From: JBOGED01 sp050743625 | Lineage (GTDB): Bacteria > Actinomycetota > Nitriliruptoria > Euzebyales > Egibacteraceae | Assembly: GCA_050743625.1 (NCBI GenBank) | Contig: JBOGED010000103.1 | Span: 1 to 6,891 of the forward strand | Reading direction: 5' to 3' | Length of the DNA stretch: 6,891 nt | In this document: positions 1-6,493 of the stretch, piece by piece | Numbering within the stretch: the stretch's first letter is position 1 | Layout: the number at the start of each line of letters is the position of its first letter | Notes under the pieces: model-generated | The model's database searches: none | What the model saw: the letters and a program-made list of their open reading frames with translations, nothing else | Told to the model about the DNA's origin: nothing | Made by a program: the position numbers and the translations under genes

Positions 1-48
1 GCGGTGGTAGGGGTAGCCTTACTTCGAGGGGCGTGCTGGCGGGATCGT

Positions 49-55
49 GAGGTGG
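49..55 (+). promoter_or_regulatory. Ribosome binding site of the acyltransferase gene
   Basis: GAGGTGG lies 7 nt before the GTG at 63 and favours that codon over the ATGs at 69 and 81. I see no convincing -35/-10 promoter in the 62 bases available upstream. Confidence 0.5.
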
Positions 56-62
56 TGGGGCG

Positions 63-1202
63 GTGCGGATGCTTGTATCCATGGGCAACTCTTCGAGCGT
101 GGACGCGCTGGCCGCGTCCACACCCGCACACCGTGATCGGTACGTCGATCTGCTGCGGGTCGTGGCGATCGGCGCGGTCGTGTACGGCCATTGGCTGATC
201 GCCGTCGTGGCGTACTCCGACGGGGTCCTGGAGGCCGGCAACCTGTTGACGCTCGCGCCGCAGACGCAGTACCTCACGTGGCTGTTCCAGGTCATGCCGC
301 TGTTCTTCCTGGTCGGAGGCTACGCGAACGCGGCGTCGTGGCGCTCGGCGTCCAGGCGTGGGACCAGGTACCCCACCTGGCTTCGGGCGCGGGCGCGGCG
401 CCTGCTGGTACCCGCCGCCGTGCTGGTCGCGTGTTGGGCGGTCCTGCTCGCGGCCCTCGCGCTCGCCGGGCTCGACCCTGACGTGTTGCGTGTCAGCGTG
501 TGGTACCCGGCGGGGCCGCTGTGGTTCCTGGCCGTGTACGTGGCGGTCGTCGCGGCCGTACCGCTCACACTGCGCCTGCATGACCGGCGCCGCTGGCAGG
601 TGGTCGCCAGCCTCGCGGCGCTCGTGGTGGCCACCGACGTGGCGCGGCTGGCTCTGGGCATCCCGCTGATCGGCTGGCTCAACTGCCTGTGGGTCTGGAT
701 GCTCCTTCACCAGCTGGGCTACTGGTGGCAGGACGGCCGGCTCGTGCGCTCCCCACGGACGGGGTGGGTGCTGTTCGCCGCGGGGGGCGCGACGGCGTTC
801 GCGCTGGTCTGGCCCGGTCTCTACGCGGTGAACATGGTCGGGTTCGACCACTACGGCAGGACGAACTCGACCCCGCCGACGTTCGCCCTGCTCGCGCTGG
901 GCGTCGCGCAGGTGGGACTCGCGCTCGTGGTCAGGGCCAGGGCGAGCGCGTGGCTACGACGCCCCCGGGTGTGGCGCTCGGTGGTCGCGGTCAACGGGGT
1001 GGCGATGACGCTCTACCTGTGGCACCTGCCCGCGCTGGTCCTCGTCATCCTGGCCGTCGTCTTGCCTGGCCTGTGGCCCGCGGTTCCGGCGGGCACCGCC
1101 TGGTGGTGGGTGCTGCGCCCCTTGTGGCTCGCGACGCTGACGCTCACCTTGCTCTCGCTCACCTGGCTGTTCAGCCGGGCAGAGCAACGGTTCGCGCGCT
1201 GA
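63..1202 (+). CDS. Acyltransferase-3 family integral membrane acyltransferase (379 aa)
   Basis: Predicted multi-pass inner-membrane O-acyltransferase of the acyltransferase-3 (OafA/NodX-like) family, whose members move acetyl or other acyl groups onto sugars, glycans, lipids or small molecules. The N-terminal region, DRYVDLLRVVAIGAVVYGHW (residues 25-44), holds the family R-X10-H motif as Arg32 and His43. About ten hydrophobic segments follow, for example near 31-50, 72-88, 112-137, 152-168, 180-200, 235-252, 272-290, 305-330 and 352-370, with arginine-rich loops between (residues 93-114, 173-178, 291-305). The length is normal for a stand-alone member with no SGNH domain. GTG at 63 is chosen because GAGGTGG lies 7 nt upstream; in-frame ATGs at 69 and 81 are alternatives. 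The gene converges on the methyltransferase, with 8 bp between stop codons. The acyl acceptor cannot be inferred. Family assignment is firm, substrate unknown. Confidence 0.88.
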   Translation: MRMLVSMGNSSSVDALAASTPAHRDRYVDLLRVVAIGAVVYGHWLIAVVAYSDGVLEAGNLLTLAPQTQYLTWLFQVMPLFFLVGGYANAASWRSASRRGTRYPTWLRARARRLLVPAAVLVACWAVLLAALALAGLDPDVLRVSVWYPAGPLWFLAVYVAVVAAVPLTLRLHDRRRWQVVASLAALVVATDVARLALGIPLIGWLNCLWVWMLLHQLGYWWQDGRLVRSPRTGWVLFAAGGATAFALVWPGLYAVNMVGFDHYGRTNSTPPTFALLALGVAQVGLALVVRARASAWLRRPRVWRSVVAVNGVAMTLYLWHLPALVLVILAVVLPGLWPAVPAGTAWWWVLRPLWLATLTLTLLSLTWLFSRAEQRFAR

Positions 1203-1698
1203 CAGCGAGATCAGTCGCCGGGCATGCGGCCCCACGTCGACACGAGGCACGGCATCATGACGGCGAAGGTTGGCTCCTCGATCCGTTCGAGCGCGGCGTC
1301 GACCTGCGCGTCCGTGAGCATTCCCGAGGCCACCACGGGTCCGCGGAGCTGCTCGATGCTCAGCCGGTAGAAGGTTGCGTCGGGTAAGGCGCCGTGGACC
1401 ATCACGGTCCGCGCCTCGCTGCCAATGTCCACGAGACCATGCCGCGAGAACGCGGCGGGAGGGCGGCTCCCGAAGTCCGGCTCGTAGGCTACCGAAGCCA
1501 GCCACTGGATGACCATCGCCACCGTCTCGTCGAACGGCGGGGGCGATCCGATCGGGTACTTGGCCGACCACTGGAAGTCCTCCGCCAAGAGCCAGCCGCC
1601 CGGTGCCAGCCAGGTCACCAGCCGCTTCAGCACGGCCTCTCGGTCCTGCACCCACTCGAGGAGGAGCCGCTGAATGAGGTCGAAGGGCTCGCCGGGAC
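1131..1698. repeat. Tandem duplication, unit copy A (acyltransferase 3' end plus methyltransferase 3' half)
   Basis: This segment covers the last 70 or so bases of the acyltransferase, the 8-bp gap and the C-terminal 60 percent of the methyltransferase. It aligns in the same orientation with 2043-2568. The left edge is marked by gcgacgctgacgctc, shared with copy B, and the right edge by cgaagggc(t/g)cgccgggac. Past 1698 the similarity disappears. Coding similarity in the methyltransferase part is about two thirds at the protein level by hand alignment, so the duplication is old. Confidence 0.75.
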
Positions 1699-1987
1699 GG
1701 CCGTCGGTGGAAACGTCGTGGGTGAGCACCTCGAGGTTTGGCGCCTTCACCTCGGCGAGGAAGCGCGTGTCGAGGTCGGTGGCCACGACCTGCCCCTTGC
1801 CGCCGACCCGGTCACAGAGCCACGCCGCGATCGTGCCGCCGCCCGCTCCGAGCTCAAGGCAGCGCCAGCCGTCACCGACGCCCAAGCCGTCCAGATAACG
1901 GATGGTGCTGGAATCGAATATGCGTTCAATGCCGGCAAGGCGCTCGCGTCCGCGCTCCCACGCATTGTCAAAGCGGTAGTCAGTCAC
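1211..1987 (-). CDS. Class I SAM-dependent methyltransferase (258 aa)
   Basis: Cytosolic Rossmann-fold methyltransferase that uses S-adenosylmethionine; the substrate is not predictable. Motif I, LELGAGGGT, is at residues 44-52. The acidic residue expected to bind the SAM ribose is in ATDLD (69-73), motif II-like LTHDV is at 88-92, and the post-motif LAPGGWLLAED is at 127-137. The C-terminal half (about 138-258) is the substrate-side region and ends in PCLVSTWGRMPGD. The frame is open to a GTG at 1999, but GGAGGT (1992-1997, complement) sits between that codon and the next GTG at 1987, so 1987 is the likelier start, giving MTDYRFDNAWERG. The gene converges with the acyltransferase (8-bp gap). 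Its C-terminal half is repeated as a pseudogene just upstream. In the conserved block after FDLI this protein reads QRLLLEW, one residue shorter than HARALLEW in the decayed copy. No clear promoter is visible in 1988-2042. Confidence 0.9.
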   Translation of the reverse strand: MTDYRFDNAWERGRERLAGIERIFDSSTIRYLDGLGVGDGWRCLELGAGGGTIAAWLCDRVGGKGQVVATDLDTRFLAEVKAPNLEVLTHDVSTDGRPGEPFDLIQRLLLEWVQDREAVLKRLVTWLAPGGWLLAEDFQWSAKYPIGSPPPFDETVAMVIQWLASVAYEPDFGSRPPAAFSRHGLVDIGSEARTVMVHGALPDATFYRLSIEQLRGPVVASGMLTDAQVDAALERIEEPTFAVMMPCLVSTWGRMPGD

Positions 1988-1991
1988 GCGT

Positions 1992-1997
1992 ACCTCC
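1992..1997 (-). promoter_or_regulatory. Shine-Dalgarno sequence that sets the methyltransferase start
   Basis: GGAGGT on the minus strand ends 4 nt before the GTG at 1987. It would fall inside the coding region if the upstream GTG at 1999 were used, which argues for the shorter 258-aa protein. Confidence 0.7.
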
Positions 1998-2042
1998 ACT
2001 CACAGGCGTCTCATGCAGTAGAGCACAGGGCGATTGCAGGGC

Positions 2043-2071
2043 GCGACGCTGACGCTCGCCTTGCGTTCGCT
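2043..2071 (+). pseudogene. Remnant of the acyltransferase 3' end
   Basis: These 29 bases match 1131-1159, inside the last coding segment of the acyltransferase gene (residues ATLTLTLLSL), with about 3 mismatches. The shared block gcgacgctgacgctc is followed by an a/g change and then ccttgc. The match runs directly into the duplicated methyltransferase 3' end, just as the intact acyltransferase runs into the intact methyltransferase. It is too short to code for anything. The match alone is modest, but its position makes chance unlikely. Confidence 0.6.
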
Positions 2072-2568
2072 GAACAGCGAGGTCAGCCGGGCATACGCCC
2101 CCAGGTCGACACGAGGCACGGCATCATCGTGGTGAACGCGGGGTCCGCGAGCTGTTCGAGCGCGGCCTCGACCTGCACGTCCGCGATCATTCCCGACGCG
2201 ACGACGGGGGCGCGCAGCTGCTCGAGGCTCAGCCGGTAGAAGGTTGCGTTGGGCGAGGCGCCGCGGACGAGCACGGTCCGTCCCTCGCTGCCAACGTCCA
2301 CGAGGCCCTGCTCCTCGAACGCGGCGGGTAGGCGGCTCCCGAACGCCCGCTCGTACCCTCCGGATGCCAGGTATCGCAGGATGGCCGCCAACGTGGCGTC
2401 GAACGGACAGGGCGGTCCGATCGGGTACATGGCCGGCCACTGGGAGTCCTCCACCAAGAGCCAGCCGCCCGGCGAGCCAGGTCACCACCCGCTTCAGCAC
2501 GGCGTCCCCGTCCCGCACCCACTCGAGGAGGGCGCGCGCGTGGATAAGGTCGAAGGGCGCGCCGGGAC
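2043..2568. repeat. Tandem duplication, unit copy B (decayed)
   Basis: This is the degenerate direct repeat of 1131-1698. It starts with an acyltransferase 3'-end remnant, has lost about 43 bp relative to copy A around the two convergent stop codons, and then carries the methyltransferase C-terminal half. It ends about 45 bp before the 3' end of the XPB helicase gene. The order acyltransferase, methyltransferase, acyltransferase remnant, methyltransferase remnant is what a tandem segmental duplication followed by decay would leave. Confidence 0.72.
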
Positions 2569-2570
2569 AG
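2083..2570 (-). pseudogene. Truncated, frameshifted paralogue of the SAM methyltransferase
   Basis: The minus strand encodes a second methyltransferase C-terminal half, about two thirds identical to residues 98-257 of the intact neighbour. It begins near 2570 with PGAPFDLIHARALLEW and VRDGDAVLKRVVTWLA. It then shifts frame near 2469-2482, where the intact gene has ccgcccggtgccagccagg and this copy ccgcccggcgagccagg, 2 nt shorter. It continues in another frame as VEDSQWPAMYPIG through NATFYRLSLEQLR to PCLVSTWGRMPG and a TGA at 2083-2085. The whole N-terminal half is missing, including the glycine-rich SAM-binding motif and the acidic ribose-binding motif, so no working methyltransferase is possible. 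The break lies 45 bp from the XPB stop codon. An open frame of 124 codons (2457-2083) survives, but its start sits at the frameshift and has no ribosome binding site that I can see. I judge it a relic rather than a small gene. Confidence 0.85.
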
Positions 2571-2613
2571 TAGAGCGTGGTGCGATCGCGGAGATACGAC
2601 GATATTGGCGCGG

Positions 2614-4284
2614 CTACTCGGCGTCGAGGATGGTGTAGCCGTAGCCCTGCTCGGTGAGGAAGCGCTGGCGGTTGGCGGCGTAGGTCTGGTCGATGGTCTC
2701 GCGGGCGACGACGGAGTAGAAGCGGGCCTGGCCGCCGTTGGCCTTGGGCCGCAGGATGCGGCCGAGGCGTTGGGCCTCCTCTTGGCGGCTACCGAACGTG
2801 CCGGAGAGCTGGATCGCGACGTTCGCCTCGGGGAGGTCGATCGAGAAGTTCGCGACCTTGCTCACGACGAGCAGGCGCAGGTCGCCGTCGCGGAACTGGG
2901 CGAAGCGCTCCTCCCGGGTGGCCTGGGAGGTCTGCCCAGTGACGAGCGGGGCGTCCAACCGCGCCGCCACCTCCTTGAGCTGGTCGAGGTACTGGCCGAT
3001 CACCAGGACTCGGTCGGCGGTGTGCTCGGCCACGAGCCGGTCGAGCACCGGCAGCTTGGCCGGCGCGCACGCGGCGATCCGGTACCGCGACTGGGTCGGC
3101 GCGGTCGCGTAGGTCATCCGCAGGTCGTCGCCCAGGTCGACGCGCACCTCGGTGCACGTGGCGGGGGCGATCCAGCCTTGCGCCTCAAGCTCCCGCCACG
3201 GGGCGTCGTACCGCTTCGGCCCGATCAGCGAGAAGACGTCGGGCTCCTTGCCGTCCTCGCGCACGAGCGTGGCCGTCAGCCCCAGCCGCCGCACCGCCTG
3301 GATCTGCGCGGTGGCGCGGAACACTGGGGCGGGCAGCAGGTGGACCTCGTCGTAGACCACGAGCCCCCACTGCCGGGTGTTGAACAGCGCGAGATGAGGG
3401 TGCGCCTCCTCCAGCTCGACGCCGTCCGGTACCTTCGGGTCCCGCCACGTGAGGACCTGGTAGGTCGCGACCGTGACCGGCCGTACCTCCTTCCGGTCGC
3501 CCGAGTACTCGCCGATGAGGTCAGGGTCGACGGCGGTCTTGTCCCGCAGCTCGGTGATCCACTGGCGCGCCGCCAGGATCGAGGTCGCCACGATCAGGGT
3601 GTGGACGCCGGCCTGGGCCATCGCCGCGAGCCCGATCACGGTCTTGCCCGCGCCGCAGGGCAGGACGAGGACGCCGTTCCCACCGGCGGCCGACCCGTCG
3701 GCCCACCACGCCGCCACAGCCTCGCTCTGATAGGTGCGCAGCCCGCAGGTCAGCTCGACGGGCAGGGCCTCGCCCTCGACGTACCCCGCCTCGTCGGCGG
3801 CGGGCCAGCCGAGGCGCAACAGGGCTTGCTTCAGCGGCCCCCGGTCGCCGAGGCGTACCGCGAACCGGTTGCCGTCGAGCCGGTCGCCGAGCAGCTTCGC
3901 GACCGTGCGGTCGCGGCTGACCTCGGCGAGGAGCGCTGGCTCCTCGGTCGTGAGGGCCAGCGCCCCTGAGTCGAAGTCGCGGACGACGCGGAGCCGCCCG
4001 TAGCGGCCGAGCTGGTCTTTGACCTCCACGAGCACCGACTCTGGCACCGGGTACTTCGCGAAGCCGGTCAGGGTCTGCGCCACCTCACCCGCGCCGAGCC
4101 CGGCGGACGCCGCGTTCCACAGCGAGAGCGGGGTGATGCGGTAGGTGTGGACATGCTCGGGCGACTTCTCCAGCTCGGCGAACCGGGCGAGCGCGGCGCG
4201 CGCGTCCGCTGCCTTGGGGCTGGCGACCTCGAGGAGAATCGTGTGATCGGACTGGACGATAAGCGGGTTATCGTAATCTATCAT
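2614..4284 (-). CDS. xpb: XPB/Rad25-type superfamily 2 DNA helicase (556 aa)
   Basis: ATP-dependent DNA helicase/translocase of the XPB (ERCC3/Ssl2) family; mycobacterial members have 3'-5' activity, and eukaryotic XPB acts in nucleotide excision repair and TFIIH. Residues 8-100 form the N-terminal domain, starting LIVQSDHTILLEV. An intermediate region (about 101-178) precedes RecA-like domain 1, with Walker A LPCGAGKT (208-215), DEVH box (312-315), LTATL (336-340) and the XPB-specific RED motif (342-344). RecA-like domain 2 has VIGQYLDQL (428-436), SKVANFSIDLPEANVA (475-490) and motif VI QRLGRILRPK (505-514). The C-terminus EQGYGYTILDAE resembles mycobacterial XPB but stops slightly sooner. 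All catalytic motifs are intact, so the enzyme should be active. ATG at 4284 overlaps the upstream stop (ATGA), and only a weak ribosome binding site is visible, so translation is probably coupled to the upstream gene. No Bax1-like nuclease, the archaeal XPB partner, is present in the window. Confidence 0.96.
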   Translation of the reverse strand: MIDYDNPLIVQSDHTILLEVASPKAADARAALARFAELEKSPEHVHTYRITPLSLWNAASAGLGAGEVAQTLTGFAKYPVPESVLVEVKDQLGRYGRLRVVRDFDSGALALTTEEPALLAEVSRDRTVAKLLGDRLDGNRFAVRLGDRGPLKQALLRLGWPAADEAGYVEGEALPVELTCGLRTYQSEAVAAWWADGSAAGGNGVLVLPCGAGKTVIGLAAMAQAGVHTLIVATSILAARQWITELRDKTAVDPDLIGEYSGDRKEVRPVTVATYQVLTWRDPKVPDGVELEEAHPHLALFNTRQWGLVVYDEVHLLPAPVFRATAQIQAVRRLGLTATLVREDGKEPDVFSLIGPKRYDAPWRELEAQGWIAPATCTEVRVDLGDDLRMTYATAPTQSRYRIAACAPAKLPVLDRLVAEHTADRVLVIGQYLDQLKEVAARLDAPLVTGQTSQATREERFAQFRDGDLRLLVVSKVANFSIDLPEANVAIQLSGTFGSRQEEAQRLGRILRPKANGGQARFYSVVARETIDQTYAANRQRFLTEQGYGYTILDAE

Positions 4285-4293
4285 GGGTTATCG
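4265..4293 (-). repeat. 9-bp direct repeat around the stop/start overlap
   Basis: CGATAACCC (minus strand) occurs at 4285-4293 and again at 4265-4273, a period of 20 bp, on either side of the ATGA overlap. One copy encodes the DNP at the end of the helicase-associated protein, the other the DNP at residues 5-7 of XPB. The block is noticeably richer in A and T than the surrounding coding sequence. Confidence 0.65.
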
Positions 4294-6389
4294 AGTATCG
4301 CCTTTGCGAGGGCTATCAGTCCCGCGCCGTCGGGAAGCACGAGCTGCTCACGCAGTGGTGGCAGGCTCTCCGTGGTGGTGGTCGCGGTCATGGCCGGCCG
4401 CTCCAAGATCGCGCCGCCAGGTGACTCCAGGACCGGCAGCGACCCCCGGGTGCGGAGCGCGGTGACAAGCTTGTCCGCGGCCAGCGGCGAGACCGCGACC
4501 GTGGGGGCGAGCAGGTGGAGCTTCGCTGCCTTCACGCCAAGCGCGCCGGTCAACAGCGCCGGGTCGTCGCAGCGCAGATAGGACTGCGCGCTGCCGGCCC
4601 GCAGCTGGCCATGGCGCCGCTCGAGGTCGGAGATCAGGTGGGCGACGTTCTGGGCCACCGGCACGGTGGAGTAGCGCTCCAGGAAGTCGAGGATCTCCGC
4701 GGCAGTGTCACCGTCGTCGAGCGCCGTGGCGACCCGCCGCTCGGACAGCCGGTAGATCCTGGCCCCGGCCGCGGACTCGAGGTCGGCGTAGCGCTCCAGC
4801 TGGGCAGTGATGCCCACGGCGAGGTCGGGCGGGGCGATGACCGTATGGTCGGCCTGGATCGTGAACTCGGTCCTGGGGGCGGGCATCGCGGCCTCGACCG
4901 CCTCGGGGCTGTCGAGCAGCGCCCGGCCGAGGGAGGTAAGTCCCACCGGCCCGGTGGCGGGCACCAGGCCGAGGACCCGCGCGGCTTCGGTGAGCCCTCG
5001 CGTCCGTTGCGCGTCGAGGAGCATGGGGTATGCGAAGCCAGCCCACTCGACGAGGTTGGCCGGCGACATGCCGCGCTCGGGTGGTATCTCGGCGAGGAGC
5101 CGGAGGAACGTCATGCGGGATACCAACGCCACACGGCTCAACTCGGCGGAATCCCAGCGCTCCGGCAGCCCGTGCAGCTCGTTGAGGCTCGGGCTGTCCT
5201 GCCACGTCTGCACGAGCAACGCCCACCGGCGGGCCGGTTGCTCCGCCTCCCACGCGGCGACCAGATCGGTCGGTGCCCAACCCCAGGTGTCGACCCGGTT
5301 CCGCCCCTTCCCCTTCGACGAGACCAGGACCCTGCCGAGCAGCCTCAGCTCGATCGCGAGGTGCGCAAGCAACCCGACCTCCCCCGCGGCCAGGCCCAGC
5401 GCTTTCGCCGCCGCACGCACCGGCCGCACGCCAAGGGCACCCGTGGCCAATACTGGCGCGGGCTCGGCCGCCCAGATCTCGAGCAGGCTGGTGAGATAGC
5501 CGAGCACCAGCGGGAGCCCCGCCGCGTCCTGGAGCGGCGGGGAGTTGTGAACGACCGCGGGTCCGGGTGACCAGTCCGCGAACAGCCGCCCGTTCAGCGC
5601 GATCATGACGTCCGTCCACACCCACGCGACCTGGTCCTCGGGATCCACGCCGACGAGGCCCCGCTGGTCCAGCCAGTGCAGCGGCGTGTTCGCCCCGTAC
5701 CACAGGTAGTACGGGATGCCGAGGTCACGGACGCGGTGGGTCCCGTGCTCCACCAGGAGCCAGAAGATGCGCCGCACCTCCTCGGGCATCGCGGCGATCG
5801 CCGCCTGGATTGCCTCGCGGCTTTGGAGGAGCGCCACGAGCGCGTCCACGCGCTCGGTCTTTCGCGCCGGCGTCTGCCCACCGAGGCGCCGGATCTTCGA
5901 CGCGAGGACGTCGGTGGTCTCGTGCTCCAGCCAGTCCCGCGCCCTGGCGCCCGGCAACCGGATGAGCTCCGCGACCCCCGGCCGCAGCCGCACCCAGTGG
6001 CTGGTCTGGTCGCTGAGCAGCAGCCGCGCGAGGCTCCCGGCGCTCTCGTCGAGGAGCGCGCCTGCTGCGGGTCCGGTCTCGGCCAGCGCCTGCTCCCTGG
6101 CCAGCGTTCCCCCGTGCCAGGCGGCGAGCCTGACGAGCTGGTACTCGAACCGGTTGAGGCTCGCGAGGACGAGGTCGATCCCCGCGGGGGAGGCCAACAG
6201 CGCGGCAAGGCGCCCGAGCGACGGCTCCTCGCCAGCCTGGCCGCGCATGTGGTGGATCCCGAAGAGCGCCAGCTGGCCGCCACCCCGCACCATCTCGGTC
6301 ACCGCCGGCACCCGGCCGAGCAGCCACCCAAGGTCAGCGGCCGTCATATGCGCAAGCGCCTCGAGCCGGTCGGCGACAAAGAGGCTCAA
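4281..6389 (-). CDS. Helicase-associated protein of the XPB operon (helicase_C_3-type, 702 aa)
   Basis: Large cytosolic protein of the family found next to xpb in actinobacteria (Rv0862c type). Its biochemical role is unknown; DNA binding or helicase partnership is inferred. The N-terminal 500 residues are mostly helical and rich in Leu, Ala and Arg, with no ATPase motifs. Residues 507 to about 600 begin EFTIQADHTVIAPPDLAVG and form a domain resembling the N-terminus of the neighbouring XPB: the same (I/V)QxDHT start, (F/Y)A(E/D)LE, YR(I/L) and GQLR/GRLR landmarks. The frame stays open to 6701, but the extra 104 residues run through an intergenic hairpin and the 3' end of the next gene and are Arg/Pro/His-rich, unlike a real protein. 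TTG at 6389 is chosen because GGAAGGA lies 6 nt upstream; TTG 6395 is too close to it, and ATG 6347 would give a 688-aa form. Family members are often somewhat longer (about 750 aa). The stop overlaps the xpb start by 4 bases. Confidence 0.88.
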   Translation of the reverse strand: MSLFVADRLEALAHMTAADLGWLLGRVPAVTEMVRGGGQLALFGIHHMRGQAGEEPSLGRLAALLASPAGIDLVLASLNRFEYQLVRLAAWHGGTLAREQALAETGPAAGALLDESAGSLARLLLSDQTSHWVRLRPGVAELIRLPGARARDWLEHETTDVLASKIRRLGGQTPARKTERVDALVALLQSREAIQAAIAAMPEEVRRIFWLLVEHGTHRVRDLGIPYYLWYGANTPLHWLDQRGLVGVDPEDQVAWVWTDVMIALNGRLFADWSPGPAVVHNSPPLQDAAGLPLVLGYLTSLLEIWAAEPAPVLATGALGVRPVRAAAKALGLAAGEVGLLAHLAIELRLLGRVLVSSKGKGRNRVDTWGWAPTDLVAAWEAEQPARRWALLVQTWQDSPSLNELHGLPERWDSAELSRVALVSRMTFLRLLAEIPPERGMSPANLVEWAGFAYPMLLDAQRTRGLTEAARVLGLVPATGPVGLTSLGRALLDSPEAVEAAMPAPRTEFTIQADHTVIAPPDLAVGITAQLERYADLESAAGARIYRLSERRVATALDDGDTAAEILDFLERYSTVPVAQNVAHLISDLERRHGQLRAGSAQSYLRCDDPALLTGALGVKAAKLHLLAPTVAVSPLAADKLVTALRTRGSLPVLESPGGAILERPAMTATTTTESLPPLREQLVLPDGAGLIALAKAILDNP

Positions 6390-6395
6390 CGTCAA

Positions 6396-6402
6396 TCCTT
6401 CC
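6396..6402 (-). promoter_or_regulatory. Shine-Dalgarno sequence that sets a TTG start
   Basis: GGAAGGA on the minus strand ends 6 nt before the TTG at 6389. It is the main evidence for starting the helicase-associated protein there with MSLFVADRLEALAHM. Confidence 0.6.
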
Positions 6403-6432
6403 CGTAAGGGCGTCGGAGGGGGAAGTGCGGGA

Positions 6433-6438
6433 AGTCTA
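6433..6438 (-). promoter_or_regulatory. Possible -10 element for the xpb operon
   Basis: TAGACT on the minus strand fits the actinobacterial TANNNT -10 pattern and lies about 43 nt before the TTG start, downstream of the intergenic hairpin. No recognisable TTGACA-like -35 sits 16-18 nt further upstream, so this is only a weak candidate. Confidence 0.25.
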
Positions 6439-6450
6439 GCGCCTGGTTGC

Positions 6451-6488
6451 GTGCTGGATCGCGGCGGCATATCGCCGCGATCCAGCAC
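6451..6488 (-). terminator. Perfect 16-bp stem-loop after the PEP-utilising gene
   Basis: gtgctggatcgcggcg (6451-6466) is exactly complementary to 6473-6488, with a 6-nt loop (gcatat). It begins 11 nt after the stop codon of the PEP-utilising gene and lies before the xpb operon, so it is well placed to end transcription of the upstream gene. No T-tract follows it on the minus strand, which matches the U-less hairpins common in GC-rich actinobacteria. Weaker pairing continues outward: 6446-6449 pair with 6490-6493, and tag/cgc blocks near 6437-6442 resemble the complement of 6496-6502. It could instead be a protein-binding palindrome or a small palindromic repeat element. Confidence 0.7.
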
Positions 6489-6493
6489 ACAAC

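Larger units (their letters stand above)
1988..2613. other. Region between the methyltransferase and XPB genes without an intact gene
   Basis: Apart from the duplicated remnants (2043-2570), this 626-bp stretch holds only the 5' leader of the intact methyltransferase (1988-2042) and 43 bp downstream of the XPB stop. The leader has a loose direct repeat, cacaggcg at 2001-2008 and cacagggcg at 2024-2032, and no recognisable promoter hexamers. I see no terminator after xpb. Long open frames on both strands here are GC-driven shadows. Confidence 0.6.

Noticed and set aside
14..19. TAGCCT as a -10 element for the acyltransferase
   Set aside because: Too little upstream sequence is in the window to show a -35, and single TANNNT-type hexamers are expected by chance.
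1394..2239. A 281-codon plus-strand open frame across the methyltransferase and its remnant
   Set aside because: It runs antisense to the SAM motifs and through non-coding remnant DNA. No domain or ribosome binding site supports it.
2083..2457. A stand-alone 124-aa gene for the methyltransferase C-terminal half
   Set aside because: Homology continues upstream of its start in another frame, its start falls at the frameshift, and it lacks the SAM-binding half. It is better read as a pseudogene.
1131..2568. An insertion sequence or other mobile element behind the duplication
   Set aside because: No transposase, no terminal inverted repeats and no target-site duplication flank either copy. A tandem segmental duplication explains the order of the pieces.
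2605..3969. A 454-codon open frame antisense to xpb
   Set aside because: It lies opposite an intact gene with all XPB motifs, and its protein is a low-complexity Arg/Gly/Val/Leu mix with no motif. It is a GC-driven shadow.
4515..5570. A 351-codon open frame antisense to the helicase-associated gene
   Set aside because: No recognisable domain, composition typical of an antisense GC-rich frame, and the opposite strand has clear family similarity.
2614..6389. A new phage-defence system built on the helicase operon
   Set aside because: The pair matches the housekeeping-like XPB plus partner arrangement of actinobacteria. No nuclease, protease, TIR or other effector domain accompanies it in the window.
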